36,924 nt of DNA from Sphaeroforma arctica JP610 (GCF_001186125.1 NW_014040186.1:12988-49911), one strand, 5' to 3'. Counted from the first letter of the stretch, positions 10,251 to 21,500 are shown. The notes: generated by a model from the letters alone, not told the origin. Translations and numbers: made by a program.

Positions 10251-10713
10251 CTATAGTTCCCCATAATGCCAAAAATGATGTTTACTTCACTAAGCAACAT
10301 CAAATAGGAGGTCCAATCCAACAATCTATTGAGAATAGAAGGCGTGAAGAAGAGGAAATATACAAGGATATCAAATTCCCAATCCCAACATATAAGCAAA
10401 AGCTTGAATTTGATGAAGATGGTTTCTCTCGGGTAGCTCGTAAAATATGTGATACGTTAGGGTTCGTAGTAAGGCGTGATACTACGGAAGAGAAGGCTGA
10501 GTACTCCATACCCCTTTATATGCCACTTGATCGTTTTAGCATGATCTTTTACGTGTCTATTTTCTGTCGCCGAGTATGACAAGATTGGAATCAGAATCCG
10601 CTCGCGATACCAAGCTCCAACTTTCGGACTCGTTTGATGCCGTTGAACGGGTCTTTTATGCATTAATATCCGCCGACGAAAAGCAACAGAGGGATGCGTA
10701 TGACAGATGAAAA
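10232..10713 (+). CDS. Unknown ORF pair, possibly one disrupted gene
   Basis: The first frame (10232-10579, 115 codons) contains charged, protein-like sequence: QSIENRRREEEEIYKDIKF, then KLEFDEDGFSRVARKICDTL and RRDTTEEKAEYSIPLYMP. It ends CRRV with TGA. A second frame starts at the overlapping ATG (ATGA overlap, 10576) and reads 45 codons (RLESESARDTKLQLSDSFDA, then RVFYALISADEKQQRDAYDR) to a stop at about 10713. Either these are two overlapping small genes or one gene with a shift. I do not recognise a family; there is no membrane segment or signal peptide. Copies of the same short repeat lie on both sides, with the ATG inside the upstream copy, so the true start is uncertain. Confidence 0.42.
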
Positions 10714-10729
10714 AATCGGGATGTTTAAT

Positions 10730-10830
10730 TGCAATGCCTGGTATGTATGCCTATTTAAAATAATTTGGATTAGTACCATATAGCATTTGAGACAATTATA
10801 AATGGTTTTTATTTGTAGTTTGAATAATGT
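10730..10830. repeat. Downstream copy of the repeat flanking the unknown ORF pair
   Basis: It repeats 'tgcaatgc.tggtatgtatgcc', 'tttaaaat', 'attagta.catatagcatttgagacaatt' and 'aaatggttt' in the order seen at 10092-10190. Same orientation as the upstream copy. Confidence 0.85.
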
Positions 10831-10919
10831 ACTGTGTGGTATGTCAGATATTTTGAAGTTTTCCCAATAACGATTCCCTATACCATATCAGCACACGGAA
10901 AAGCTCCCAAGAAAACGTT

Positions 10920-11612
10920 GTGCAAGATGAGCAATAAGTGTTAAAAGTGTTCTGCAGGAGGTTACTATAACTTACCATTTGAGGTTTTACCCTGACCAGC
11001 CCAAGCGGTTGAACGCTAGCACAAATATCTTAGGTGATAAGCTAGAGGTGAGGTGAGAAACAAAGACTTACATTTGCACTCTATTCAAAGTCTACCACCC
11101 TACACTCATAACATTTTGGTCACTTGAAAAGATTCAAGAGTAGACGTTGGTCTGTGATTATTCCCATTTGTATTGATTCAGTACTTATGTATTGGTATTG
11201 TATTATTGAACTATTTAGTATTTATGCGAGGCCTACCACCAAAGAAATAAACCCTCCATATTCTATTTTCACCACAACCTTTTGGCAAAAAAATAAAAAT
11301 ATGAACCATCTTTTTCAGTCACCCCAAAATCAATAGTGTAGAACTAGAGACGGAATTCTGAAATTTTCCAGACCGAATCTGATTGAGCCTCAGAATAATT
11401 CAGCCATAACTGTTAGAGTGGAATGTAGTAGACTTTAAATAAAGTGCAAATGTAGGTGTTTATTTCTGTCCTCACCTTTGGTTTTACACTCAAAGTGTTT
11501 GTGCTAGAGTTCAGCCGCTTGGGCTGGCCAGGGTAAAATCTCATATGGTCAGTATGAGAAACCTTATGCAGAACACTTTAACACTTTGATGCTATTTTAT
11601 TTCGACTTCTCT
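10920..11612. repeat. Family II repeats as an inverted pair
   Basis: The plus-oriented copy (10920-11103) and the minus-oriented copy (11427-11612) are recognisably the same sequence as 6437-6617. About 320 bases without a clear gene lie between. The pair could be the long terminal inverted repeats of one non-autonomous foldback element, or two separate insertions. Confidence 0.75.
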
Positions 11613-11705
11613 GCAACAATATCTCACGCTGCTCACATGACGCCTATCCGCATTGGTTGTGACTCGCATATAACAGCAGCTATTTTTAGAATGTTGCGGT
11701 TGGCA

Positions 11706-11815
11706 AACTTAATCCACTCTCGGGAGTTCGTTGAAAAACCTAATCTACTCTCGGGAGTCGGTTAAGTACTAACTCAATTCTCAGGAGTAATTTAAGCAAG
11801 TTGATTAGCTCTCGT
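11706..11815. repeat. Tandem repeat, three to four units of about 31 bases
   Basis: The core 'ctctcgggagt' recurs at 11717, 11748 and in a diverged form ('ttctcaggagt') near 11779, each followed by 't.cggtt.a' type sequence. No coding role seen. Confidence 0.75.
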
Positions 11816-12548
11816 TCTGTAAAATCTGGACTGAGACCTGTAGTCTTTCAATAACGACCAAGCCGATATTGGAAACACATCAACACCGTGCCAGCTACAG
11901 AACGTTTTATTTAGTTTCTAAACCACTGGAGTATCTAGTTACGATCAGATGATGTACACCGCAATGGACAGCATAGAGTGTGTAGAGATGGGCTGGAGAT
12001 AGCTCAGATACTCTATACGATTGTTTATCGTGTCACAGCGTGCACGTAATTTGTGAGACAAAAGCAGCCCCCGGAGCCCTACACAGATCGCAGGAGTGAT
12101 ACATCTAATTTAGGTGTTGCCAGTGGATTTAGCCAAGAGGCCGTGACTAGGCACGTGCGCATGTGAAGACAGATATCTGAGCTCAGAGTACAAAGAGCCC
12201 GATAGGCCAGTACTGGGTTCCGGATTGTAACACAAACATTAATAGTGTCTCTTCTGCTACTGCCGGCCTCCGCAAAAGTTTGGGCCTGGCAATCATTCTC
12301 CTGGGAGATATATATTCTATACAATTAATTTATTTAGGGGGGTTTGGCGAAGAACGTGGCTGTAAGGGATCGGTTTATAATTCAGCTATGCGCGGAGACG
12401 ATGACGTCAAAGGCGCACATGTGTTCTGTTACTAAGTATAGTATTGCCGCGGCCAATAGCATTGTCTACGCTCCGATCCGTAGCTATGAGAACAGTCAAT
12501 CAATACCTGAGATTTATAGGCTGCAGTCCCTAGTCACGGATACAGGAT
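11816..12548. other. No supportable gene
   Basis: Short frames on both strands (minus 12079-12324, plus 12344-12556) lack recognisable motifs. GC content is a little higher than in the flanks, so old coding sequence is possible but not shown. Confidence 0.35.
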
Positions 12549-13078
12549 GCGTTTGAGTCTACGATTTACTACGAACTGGATCATACATACTGTGATCCGG
12601 AAGATAAGGTGTATACATTTTTATTAGACTCAGTCATATCCGTGCTCCAGAAATCGCTCAGGCAGAGCCATGTGGTGTACAGGCATCGACTATCGCCAAA
12701 CCAGATTAGTGGTAGCCATTGTATCACCTACCCTGCCGTTCAAAAGATCGTAGCCAGGATGAATGGAACGCCCAAGTCGTTTCTAAAAAACGCCCTGGGA
12801 CTACCGTACTAGGCAACAATACTTACCTAATAAGGCCGGCGTGGGAGTACCCAATAGGAAGTTTAATTGCTCGATCACAGATGAATCCACAGATGTGCTG
12901 TTGCCAGGGATATGGTTCAACGGAAGTCTGCTCTATTCAAAGTAGCGAATCAGAATGTCGTGTCTCCATGACTACAGGAGTAGTGCGAATATTTTACTGG
13001 TTCACCAGTACAAGTGAAATCCTACAGTCGGTCACTGTAGTTACAAGTATGACATACCCCAATACGAACCAGCATTAG
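12549..13078 (+). pseudogene. Possible decayed coding patch, unknown
   Basis: Plus-strand pieces with protein-like composition overlap here. One runs from about 12549 to 12812 and contains ELDHTYCDPEDKVYTFLLDS and SHCITYPAVQKIVARMNG. A later piece includes RKFNCSITDESTDVLLPGIW and, near 13045-13100, YDIPQYEPALESYKNPPSG. I do not recognise a family, and frames change several times. GC content is higher than in the neighbouring repeats, which is the main reason to suspect coding ancestry. Confidence 0.28.
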
Positions 13079-13289
13079 AGAGTTATAAAAACCCGCCTAG
13101 TGGGGTCCAAATATAGAAGAAATTACATTCTACAATAACGCAGTAGAGGCACGGCCATAACAGAAAAGGTTGTGTATTGCACGAGGTATCTCACCATGTA
13201 CATTGGTGGTACAATGATGCAGCTTAATCAGAAGGCTCTAGAAGTGAACACGTTGCAATGACTTGTAGTACTGATTATCCTGTGACCTC
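13079..13289. other. No gene seen
   Basis: Mixed sequence between the coding patch and the repeat mosaic; nothing supportable. Confidence 0.4.
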
Positions 13290-15035
13290 TGCTTTTGTAT
13301 ACAGTAAGGCCTGACACTTGAGCAGAAAACAAACACCTCGTAAGGTAGCAAAATATTTTCATTGAATCTATTGTCAAATCGAAAGTTGTCACTACACCGT
13401 CACGAATTCAATTGGACAGGGTTTTAGGGGTTTAAATAAAATAAAATTGCAAAATTCGGTCAACATGTCTCGTTCCCAATATCCCGTGCAGATTTGTCCT
13501 GTTCCTAGTATAGATTTTCTGCATGTTTTATGTCGTTCGTGTCGGCGAACTGCTGTCAACTGATGGATCCAAAGAAACCTTGCCGAATTCCTTAAGTTTG
13601 AATAAGTTCTAACCCATAGTAAACAATTCTGCCAGGCCTGGCATCAATTGTTTTTCATCACATCCTGGTCAGCACGATTCGTTTGGGACAAATGAGCAAA
13701 TGATAGTTATGTTTTAGTCAGTGGTCTTTCTTTTTTCAGGTTGATACTTTCAGCCAATAATGAACTTTGTGTATATGTGCGGTCAGTGCAAACCAACGAT
13801 GTAGTGTCACGCCCAGTGCATTCTCCAGTACTACTCGATTATTATACAAAGACGTGCCATCCATGAGCGACGTGTTGACTTTGTACACAATCTCCCCTGC
13901 CAAAATGATTGATTTTACTAAAGTATATTAACCGGTGTTAAAAACCAAGAGTTGGGTTGATTTATTGATAGCCTGTGCAACTAATAACGACCGCTAAAAT
14001 GGGAATACTCCAAAAATAGTGAATGAACTCATTTCAAGTAGACAAAAATCCCCCCGGAACCCCCAACGAAAATATGAAAACACTGATGTCGACGTACCAC
14101 ATATTTCTCACTAAATTTATTATACAATTGAAAGTTGCCATTGTCATACACTTAACTGAACGCGGGATGACCCAATATAATTGCGAAATTCGTTGAACAT
14201 GTCTCATTCCCAGTATATTCGAAAAGGTTGATACCTTTCAGCGTACACGTAGTGTCACGTTCAGTGCATTCTCTAGTACTACTCGATTATTGTGCATGGG
14301 CATGCCATACACGAACGACGTGTTGACTTGGTACACAATCTACCTCGCCAAAAAAGATTTATTCTATTGAAGTACATTAACCGGTGTTAGAATCAAGTGT
14401 TGGTTTGATTTATTAATAGCTTGTGCAACTAATAACGACCGCTGGCAGGGAAAACTTCAATTATAGTGGATGACAATTCAAGAAGTAGAAAAACAAAAGT
14501 GGAAACCCCAACGATAAAAGCATGAAAACGACGTACCACATATGGGAATAGTTAATATCTCCTAAAAAAATACTATGGATATCATTGTACATACATAAAG
14601 TTATGTATTGAGCGCCGTAGTGTGTATTCATCTCAAATGACAGACATCTTAGTCGTTCTAGTAACAACAAGATGACGGAAGAATAATCCATATATGATGA
14701 ATGGCAATTCAAGGTGAAAATATTTTAACAAAAGCGAATCCAGAACGGATACATGCAAATATAATTTCATTGCTTTTGTATACATAACAGGCCTGACACT
14801 AGAGCCTTAAAAGAAACATTTCATATGGTAAAAAGGGGTTTCACTGAATCTATTGTCCAATCGAAAGATCGTCAAACATTCAACTGGGCGCGGCCACTGG
14901 CGCAATAAAATCGCAAAATTCGGTCAACATGTCTCGTTCCCAATATCCCGTGCAGGGTTGTCCTGTTCCTGGTATAGAGTTTTTGCATGTTGTATGTCGT
15001 TCGTGTCGTCGGGCTACTGTCAACTGACTACGTTT
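13290..15035. repeat. Mosaic array of one dispersed repeat family (blocks A-D)
   Basis: Blocks follow one another as B (13290-13465), C (13470-13600), D (13608-13790), A (13797-13982), B (14070-14215), A (14243-14430), start of B (about 14481-14545), B (14770-14925) and C (14925-15030). The C block contains 'ggtcaacatgtctcgttccc' and 'atatcccgtgcag'; both C copies here are very similar, whereas A copies differ more. Some 220 bases at 14546-14769 do not match other copies and may be an insertion. No open frame of size is conserved between copies, so the family looks non-autonomous. Confidence 0.8.
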
Positions 15036-15042
15036 AATTAGT

Positions 15043-15667
15043 TCTAACTGTCGAGCAACATATGCCGGGTTGACTGATAAAGTTCCAGTATCAGTATCAA
15101 ACAGATCCAAAGGATGACCTGAACTCTTGTCCATCTTGACCGAGTCAGTTTTGATTTCTTGATTCAAATTGTGGGTGTTCAATCTTTTGAAATGAAAGGG
15201 TGAAGTCTCGGCATTTGAGCTCCATTCTTATGAATACATTAGTCTAGATCATGCGACCTATTCCTTAACGACGGAGATGATCGAACTGCGGATTTGCACC
15301 GCTGATGTATTTGTAAAATAGGAAAAGGACAAAGCACCTCAAATAAATATCAAGGCGACCAATGGGGTTCACATATTTTTTACGTGAAAATACAATTTTA
15401 GCTGTACATTTACACATTGGTGCAAATATGGCAAAGCTGTGCCAATTTGTACAAATATGGCAAAGTTGTGCCAATAGGTTTTTAGCGTAGTGCTTTATTG
15501 TATATTGCCTTGTAGTCTTAAGTGTAACGAGGCCATGTATTTTACGAATACTCGGGAGTAATACAATAGCGAGGAATTTCTATAATGACATTCTAAGCGC
15601 AGAGTATAGTCGCATATTTAATGTAGATGTACCTGTAATCTAGAACATGGATTTTCAAGCCATGGCG
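15043..15667 (-). mobile_element. Retroelement fossil, 5' portion (copy 2)
   Basis: This stretch matches 24708-25333 along its whole length in the same orientation, apart from small differences and one segment of about 60 bases present only in the other copy. On the minus strand it runs from the outer end (15667, TGGCTTGAAAAT) through probable untranslated sequence into a coding start that includes SSGHPLDLFDTDTGTLSVNP. The same coding sequence opens the gag-like region of the element at 22.44-24.71 kb. Copy 2 is a broken end piece whose body is missing, joined directly to block C of the dispersed repeat. Confidence 0.75.
15395..15475. repeat. Small tandem duplication within copy 2
   Basis: The motif 'acaaatatggcaaagttgtg' and its near-copy 'gcaaatatggcaaagctgtg' follow each other 30-odd bases apart here, whereas the matching copy near 25050 has a single motif. 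Confidence 0.75.
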
Positions 15668-16960
15668 TCCCCCTTGCGAAAGAAGCGAGTGATGCCAGTG
15701 TGGAGCGAGTCTGTCTATTAATAGTTATGTAGCATCTAGGGACCAGATTATCAAAAGCCAATCCAAATGCCAAAACCCAGAATCATCAAATAATGAGTTT
15801 TAGAATTAGGCCTGGAATATTTCTGAATTAGAGTCATCAGAAATATTAGCGGTAGAACCGGTAGGCTATACCGGGACTCCCGCGTGTGAGAGAAACACTT
15901 AAAGTACATCTGAGTCTAGTAAAAACACAAATAAAGACTCAGTTTCGTTTTCTCAGACTAAGGACTTTTCCTAGCTGAGATAACCGTGCGTGAGAAGAGG
16001 TCTATTGTATCCTATTGTCTCGTACCTTTCAGCTACTCTCCATACTCTACATTTTTTACAATATCCTTAACTAGATAAGTCTAACAGTTTACGCTCTACG
16101 ACCTGAAAAGAAGTAGAAGTGAAGTAACACACTAAGTGTCTTTAAAAAACCTTTATTGAAAACATCCCACAAGGATTTCGAATAACTAAAGAGAAAGCAC
16201 TAGAAGAGAGAGGCTTCAAAAAGAAACACGGACCGGAACAGGAAACAGACCGAAGACTCTCTACAACCAGAGGCTAGCAATAACAAGGGCCAGAAGAAAC
16301 TTACAAGAAGTCAACTGAAGAAGTTTGAGAAACGAAGAGAAGGCTCAAATTAGGTAATAATATTGTGTCTACAACTGTAACGAGGGCAAACGTGGTGTTT
16401 CACGTTATACAAGCGAAAGTATCGTGTGCAGAGTTGTTACAAAAAGCTATGCAAGAGTGAAAAACGTGTGCCAGTGAACAAGTGAGCAGTAAAGAGGCTA
16501 AAACTGTGAATAAAAGGTGAAGCTGTCACAGTGATCTTTTCATCAACTAGAAGATTTTTCTAGATTTTCGAACAAGAAAAAACATTGATGAAATGCGCAC
16601 AAAAAGGACATTATCATATCACTTAGTCGCCGCATACAGTACTCGTACACAAAACACAGTAAACGAAAGCGGGTAACACAAGACAGATAGATCATTGAAC
16701 GCGCAAATACAATCACTTAAATCAGCTAGCACATTACACGCTCGAAATATTACAAGTTACACAAGGACGATACACATCTCAAAACAAAGAAGCAAACACG
16801 TATGGTCAGGTGCGAGTTAGTTTCACACCAAAAAGACAATCGAAAGGCAAAATATCTTGAATTTCGAGGTACACGAGATTGCCATATGTACAATAACGAT
16901 AGATTAAACAACACAAAGCATGAGAAGACAGTAACAGTACACAACACATACAATTACTTT

Positions 16961-17290
16961 CAATGCAAACAATAAACTCAAGAAGGAGTACAATTGAAAT
17001 TGAGATGCACACAAATTAGAAGACACACATAGAATGGCTGGCTGACAAATTAGCCTACAACACACACACAGAGAATTCAGGGTATACAGCATTCATAGTA
17101 TACACAACACCTGATACACCACACTCAAAGGTACTAACGTCCTCAATGCAAGCGATAAACTTAGTAGTGAGCGCAATTAGCAAGGTGATGTACACAAATC
17201 GATGTTACAGATAGAAGAGTGGGCTAAACAATTAAGTCTAACACGCACATAGACTTCAGATTGCACACAGCAATTGAAGCAAAGTGCAAC
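16961..17290. repeat. Diverged tandem repeat of about 183 bases
   Basis: Two units can be aligned by 'tcaatgcaa.c.ataaact' at 16961 and 17144, 'atg.acacaaat', 'tagaag', 'ggctaacaa' or a similar string, 'aa.acacac' and 'cag.gt.acacagca'. Further, older units may extend on both sides. Confidence 0.5.
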
Positions 17291-17561
17291 TACTTGAGGG
17301 TTTAGGGTTAAGCGAGAACATAGCACTAAATGAATTTTAAAGAATCTCAGAAAAACACAATGATTAGCCTATACACCAAAAACATTCATAACGCATCGCG
17401 CGTTAGATCAATGAATGAGAGTATCAATAGTGCTAAGAGGGTTACACAAATAGATGACCACACGACATTGTCACAGTACTAAATACAACGACAAGCACAT
17501 AGACTGAAACGCAAAGTTACAGTTCACAATTCAGGAACAATTGGTTCCTGGCTCAATAATT

Positions 17562-17619
17562 GCAAATCACATTGACATTTAAGATCAATCGCAAATCACA
17601 TTGACATTCAAGATCAATA
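17562..17619. repeat. Tandem pair of 29 bases
   Basis: 'gcaaatcacattgacatt' followed by '.aagatcaat' occurs twice, beginning at 17562 and 17591, with one difference between units. Confidence 0.9.
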
Positions 17620-18165
17620 ATGAACTTGATATGCAAAGACATGGTGATACATAAGAATTAACAAGTGAAAGGGTACAAAATACAGACACAATTCACGACA
17701 AATCAGCTCCAAGACAGGCAGCACACCAGTGATCACACAATCAAATCGAAATTTAAGCTCGATTAGAAGTGGTATGCACACGAATGACATGAACAAGGCA
17801 TGACCAAGTCAAGCATTCGAAGCAAACACTATAATAATAAGAGACAAGTTTTAAAAAGTGCACACTAGGAAGTCAAGCATTCACACTGCAAAGAAATGAC
17901 AAGATATACCTAAATCGCATGCACACAAGATACAGATCGAAATCAGGGGTATACATCGGGCAATATATGGCACTATACACACTGACTAACGATGAGAACC
18001 CACCCTTGAACAAAATAGGCACTGACTAACAATTGAAACACACTCGATAACAAAAAGGCATACGAGAAGTACAATCAATAAGACCGAACACCAAGGGTGA
18101 ATCCAACAGACCTGCAATCCCACAGGTAAGGTCAATAAGGCTGGAATTTCATAAGGGCAAACACT

Positions 18166-18240
18166 AGGACCGAACAGCTATGTGTAACGTCACGAGGACC
18201 GAACATCTAGGGGTGACGTCACTAGGACTGAACGGGGGGG
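18166..18240 (+). promoter_or_regulatory. Three 29-base repeats carrying CRE-like sites
   Basis: The string 'aggac(c/t)gaac' begins at 18166, 18195 and 18224, exactly 29 apart. Between them lie 'taacgtcac' (18185) and the full palindrome TGACGTCA (18214-18221), the consensus cAMP-response element bound by bZIP proteins of the CREB/ATF type. A weaker related copy ('agaccgaac') lies at 18081. The sites stand 50-90 bases ahead of a TATA box, the usual place for activator sites. Binding itself is inference. Confidence 0.65.
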
Positions 18241-18271
18241 AGGGGGTGAAGCGCGCGCTTTCGCACAGAAC

Positions 18272-18279
18272 CTATATAG
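18272..18279 (+). promoter_or_regulatory. TATA box of the Gypsy-like element
   Basis: 'ctatatag' lies about 45 bases before the first coding ATG (18322) and directly below the CRE-like repeats. Transcription would be expected to start near 18300. The short leader 'aacacccacacaccaacaca' follows. This is the best-defined promoter in the window. Confidence 0.6.
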
Positions 18280-18587
18280 AGTCTTTAGTTAACACCCACA
18301 CACCAACACAGACTTCTGAAAATGCCAACAGCAACCAGAACAAACGTGTACAATGGGGTTGAGGGTAGTGAAGGCGCAGGTGACGTGGGAATCAGCCCAA
18401 TGGGGGAGGTAAGCCCAGGCAGTAGTTCGGGTCAGCCTACACCGGCGGGAGTACCCATCGCAGCGTCAGCAATGCGTCTAGAAATAGACAAGAGTATCTG
18501 TCAAGGCAATCATGTTCTGGTCAGTCGGTTTGTGTCCAAATTGGAACAGACAGCACCGGTGCCCATTATCAACAGCCAGAGCGTCGC

Positions 18588-19271
18588 ATGCCACTAGTGA
18601 ATGCGGAGCTCAGACGACGATATGACCAAGCGATCAATGGTGGTGATGATGAGGAGGACAAACTCATACAAATTAGTTTGTACATTAGTGAGCTAGAGCT
18701 CATGCGTTCCCGTTTAGGAGATCAGATAAATGAACCGTCTCTTAAGAAATTGCTCAAGACTTCGGAATTTCTCAAGATGCCTAAGGATAGTTTCCTTATA
18801 TCGGAAAACTGTGAAGATATCATAGAGTTCACTACACAAAGTAGTGATCTGTTCTTAGCTACGACAATGCCACTGTGTCAGTATCCAGCGCTAGTGAGAA
18901 GACTATTATTTTCCGCTGATGCAACGGAAAAAAACAAAGCAGTACTCAATAACATAAGAGACTCCAAGACACAAACGACTAGGCACTTCAATGATCCTGA
19001 TCAGTTCAATAGAATCATTATTGATCGACTCAGGTCACACCCAGTAGACTATCTATTGGAGAAGTTTCTCAATGACATGCAGAATAAGAAGATGAACGTC
19101 GAAGTGCGCACAGAGCGTGTGCACAAGACAATGGCGATGTTAGAGGAGCGTTACCGCAACTCAGACAAGGAACCCATACACTTCCAAATCCTCAAAGTAC
19201 AAAGGTACCTAGCACTTAAGTGCTATGTACTACAATCAGTAGTGGATCTCCTAATCAAAGGAGACAAGTAA
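18588..19271 (+). mobile_element. Gag-like part of the Gypsy-like fossil
   Basis: An open stretch of 227 codons is charged and largely helical (for example EDKLIQISLYISELELMRSR and NRIIIDRLRSHPVDYLLEKF). Position before protease and reverse transcriptase identifies it as the capsid-type part; I cannot place it by motif alone. Confidence 0.6.
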
Positions 19272-21064
19272 CCTGATGGAAGTGAAGGACACCTGTCTGA
19301 CATAGAACATACCAAGTTTCATACTATGACTGAGACACACATAAGAACGGCGTCTGTGACACAAGGAGAGCGTATGTTGAGAGAACAGGCGCGAGCTGCA
19401 AATAAGTGCAACAACACACAGACGAACGCGCAAGTGAAGGATAACTCCACGGACGCCAACAAACGTCACAAGACAGACAATGGCTCACAAAACCAGAACA
19501 AGTATGGGGGGCAGACACAGAAAAAGAAAGGAGCTCGTGAAGAACGTGCATGCCCACATCGGTACAGCGAATGTCCCGATAAGAAAGCAGTTCAAGCCAA
19601 GAAGGCTGTGCAGCGAGCCAAGAAAGATGTACAGATAGCAAGACTGTCCATTACAACTGGCAAGGTGGAAGACATCACAGAGGGTGATGAGCACTGAAAA
19701 CACTGGTGGGCGGAAGCGAACACGATTGACCTGGCTGACAGACTCAATGTATTAACAAATGAAGAAACGTCGTTAATAAATGCAAATGATATAAAATATC
19801 AACCTTTATCTTTACTTCCCGCACCACGAGACCAACGTTTACACACTGATATACAAATCAATGGCAATACATACAATGCACTAGTAGACTCAGGGGCACA
19901 ACGCTCATGCATGGACAAAAGTGTAGTTTCAGAACTATATCTGTCTGTTAGAGCCCAACCTGGGTATATACAACTAGCACAAACAGATGCAAGAATACAA
20001 CGCACTGGATCAACAGAAGTTTGTGACACTAAACTATGGAAAGAGGAAGACCTCTCAGTGCTTTGAAGTATTGGACTTACCAGACAAAAAGACACCAATA
20101 CTTCTAGGTATGAACATTCTACCATACATAGGTATATACAAAGCAGGGTTAATCAACCTACTCATACCAACAGATGCAAAATGGGAATCACTCCTCCCAT
20201 CACATGAAGAGGATCCAGAGCATGAGCAAGAAGGTTTCAGAGAGTCACTTACAGACCTCCTGGATACCAATGCGAAAATACCCCCTGATGTTCATTGCAA
20301 CCTACCAGGCTCCACAGTCACGGTACCTGCAAATGAAATCAACGTCAGACAAATGAGGCACGCTAAAGTTAACTTTGTTCCGCACAAATACATTCCGCAA
20401 ACGGACGAGAATGTGCAACGATGGCTTAAAGATGGCCATATATACAAACACGACAATCCCACAACGGTAAACCTGCCGTTGTTATCAACAGGTGAACATG
20501 ACCAAACAGGTCCACTCAAGAAAGTCAGGACATGTCTAGACTTACATGAGATCAATTATCAATATGAACAGGACAAGTTTGTGTTACCAAAAATAAAGGA
20601 AGTGTTACACAACCTACAAGGAGCACAGTTCTTTTCAAAACTAGATCTTACTGGAGGATTTCATCACTGCCTAGTAGACAAAGCAAGCCAACACTTCTGC
20701 ACATTCTCGTGGAGAGGAGCACAATATTCATTCAAGTCCGCGCCGTTTGGACTACACTCACTCACAGCACAATTCCAGAGAGTCATGGCGAATCTACTCA
20801 TAGAACAAGTGTGCCTTTGCGGTCAAAGTGGTCAACATTCTTGGGGTGAAAGTCACCACACAGGGACTCAAAGCAGACACTGAGAAACAGAAAAGAATGA
20901 TGGATTGGCCACTACCCAGAACAAAAAGAAACCTGCACAAAGCAGGGGGACTAGCAAATTTCATCGCGATCATGTCCCCAACTTTGCTCACACAACGAAA
21001 CACTTTCGGAACCTTATGAAGGGGAAAATGAACCAGAACATATCCATGTTATGGACACCGGAAC

Positions 21065-21500
21065 TTAAATGACTTTGTCAAGGACATCAGGTATGAGTTT
21101 CCATGGTGGATTCACCCATGCATTAACTTCCTGTGCCCACTTTTGTTGTAGTGCATTATGTTCTTTGGTGTAGTATTTATCTGTGTGCGCATTGTGTGCC
21201 AATGCAAACAGATCTACTGTGAACTTCCCAAACCTTCGTTCCGCTTCTTGATAGAATCTGGGATATAAAATCCAGTCTCTAGCCGAAACGGTTATGGGCG
21301 TGTTCGTTTCCAAGGTGGTGCAGTCTTGGCTATTTTGTGTTGCCTCATTCGCCTGTTGTAATACTTTTGACTCTTTAGTACTAAAAGTATCTTCATGGAG
21401 ACGTGACAACATATCTACCATCTGGTTGTTCTTGCCTGGGACATGTATGATGGAGAAATGGTGGTGGAAAGTTTTTGCTATGCACTTGGCTAGCATTGGG
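21065..21500 (-). mobile_element. RNase H end and tether part of a Gypsy-like element, minus strand
   Basis: The minus strand encodes IIHVPGKNNQMVDMLSRL, the end of a Ty3/Gypsy RNase H ('h.pGk.N..aD.LSR'). A region with DWILYPRFYQEAERRFG, VDLFALAHNAHTDKYY and WVNPPWKLIPDVL follows, the domain that in many Gypsy-like elements lies between RNase H and integrase. The part lies exactly between plus-strand reverse transcriptase and integrase. Either the element was rearranged or a piece of a related element landed there. Confidence 0.8.

Larger units (their letters stand above)
15668..18160. other. Long A/C-rich leader region, no gene
   Basis: For about 2.5 kb the plus strand is rich in A and C (many 'cacac', 'acaca', 'caaaa' runs) and poor in T. 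Minus-strand frames of 60-68 codons (16750-17092) are translations of this simple composition and show no family. The asymmetry begins near 16100 and ends at the promoter at 18.17 kb. It could be the untranslated upstream part of the Gypsy-like element. An AATAAA lies near 15930. No terminal repeat boundary is certain. Confidence 0.45.

Noticed and set aside
16750-17092. Three minus-strand Cys/Leu-rich open frames of 62-68 codons
   Set aside because: They translate A/C-rich repeat sequence, overlap each other in different frames and show no motif.
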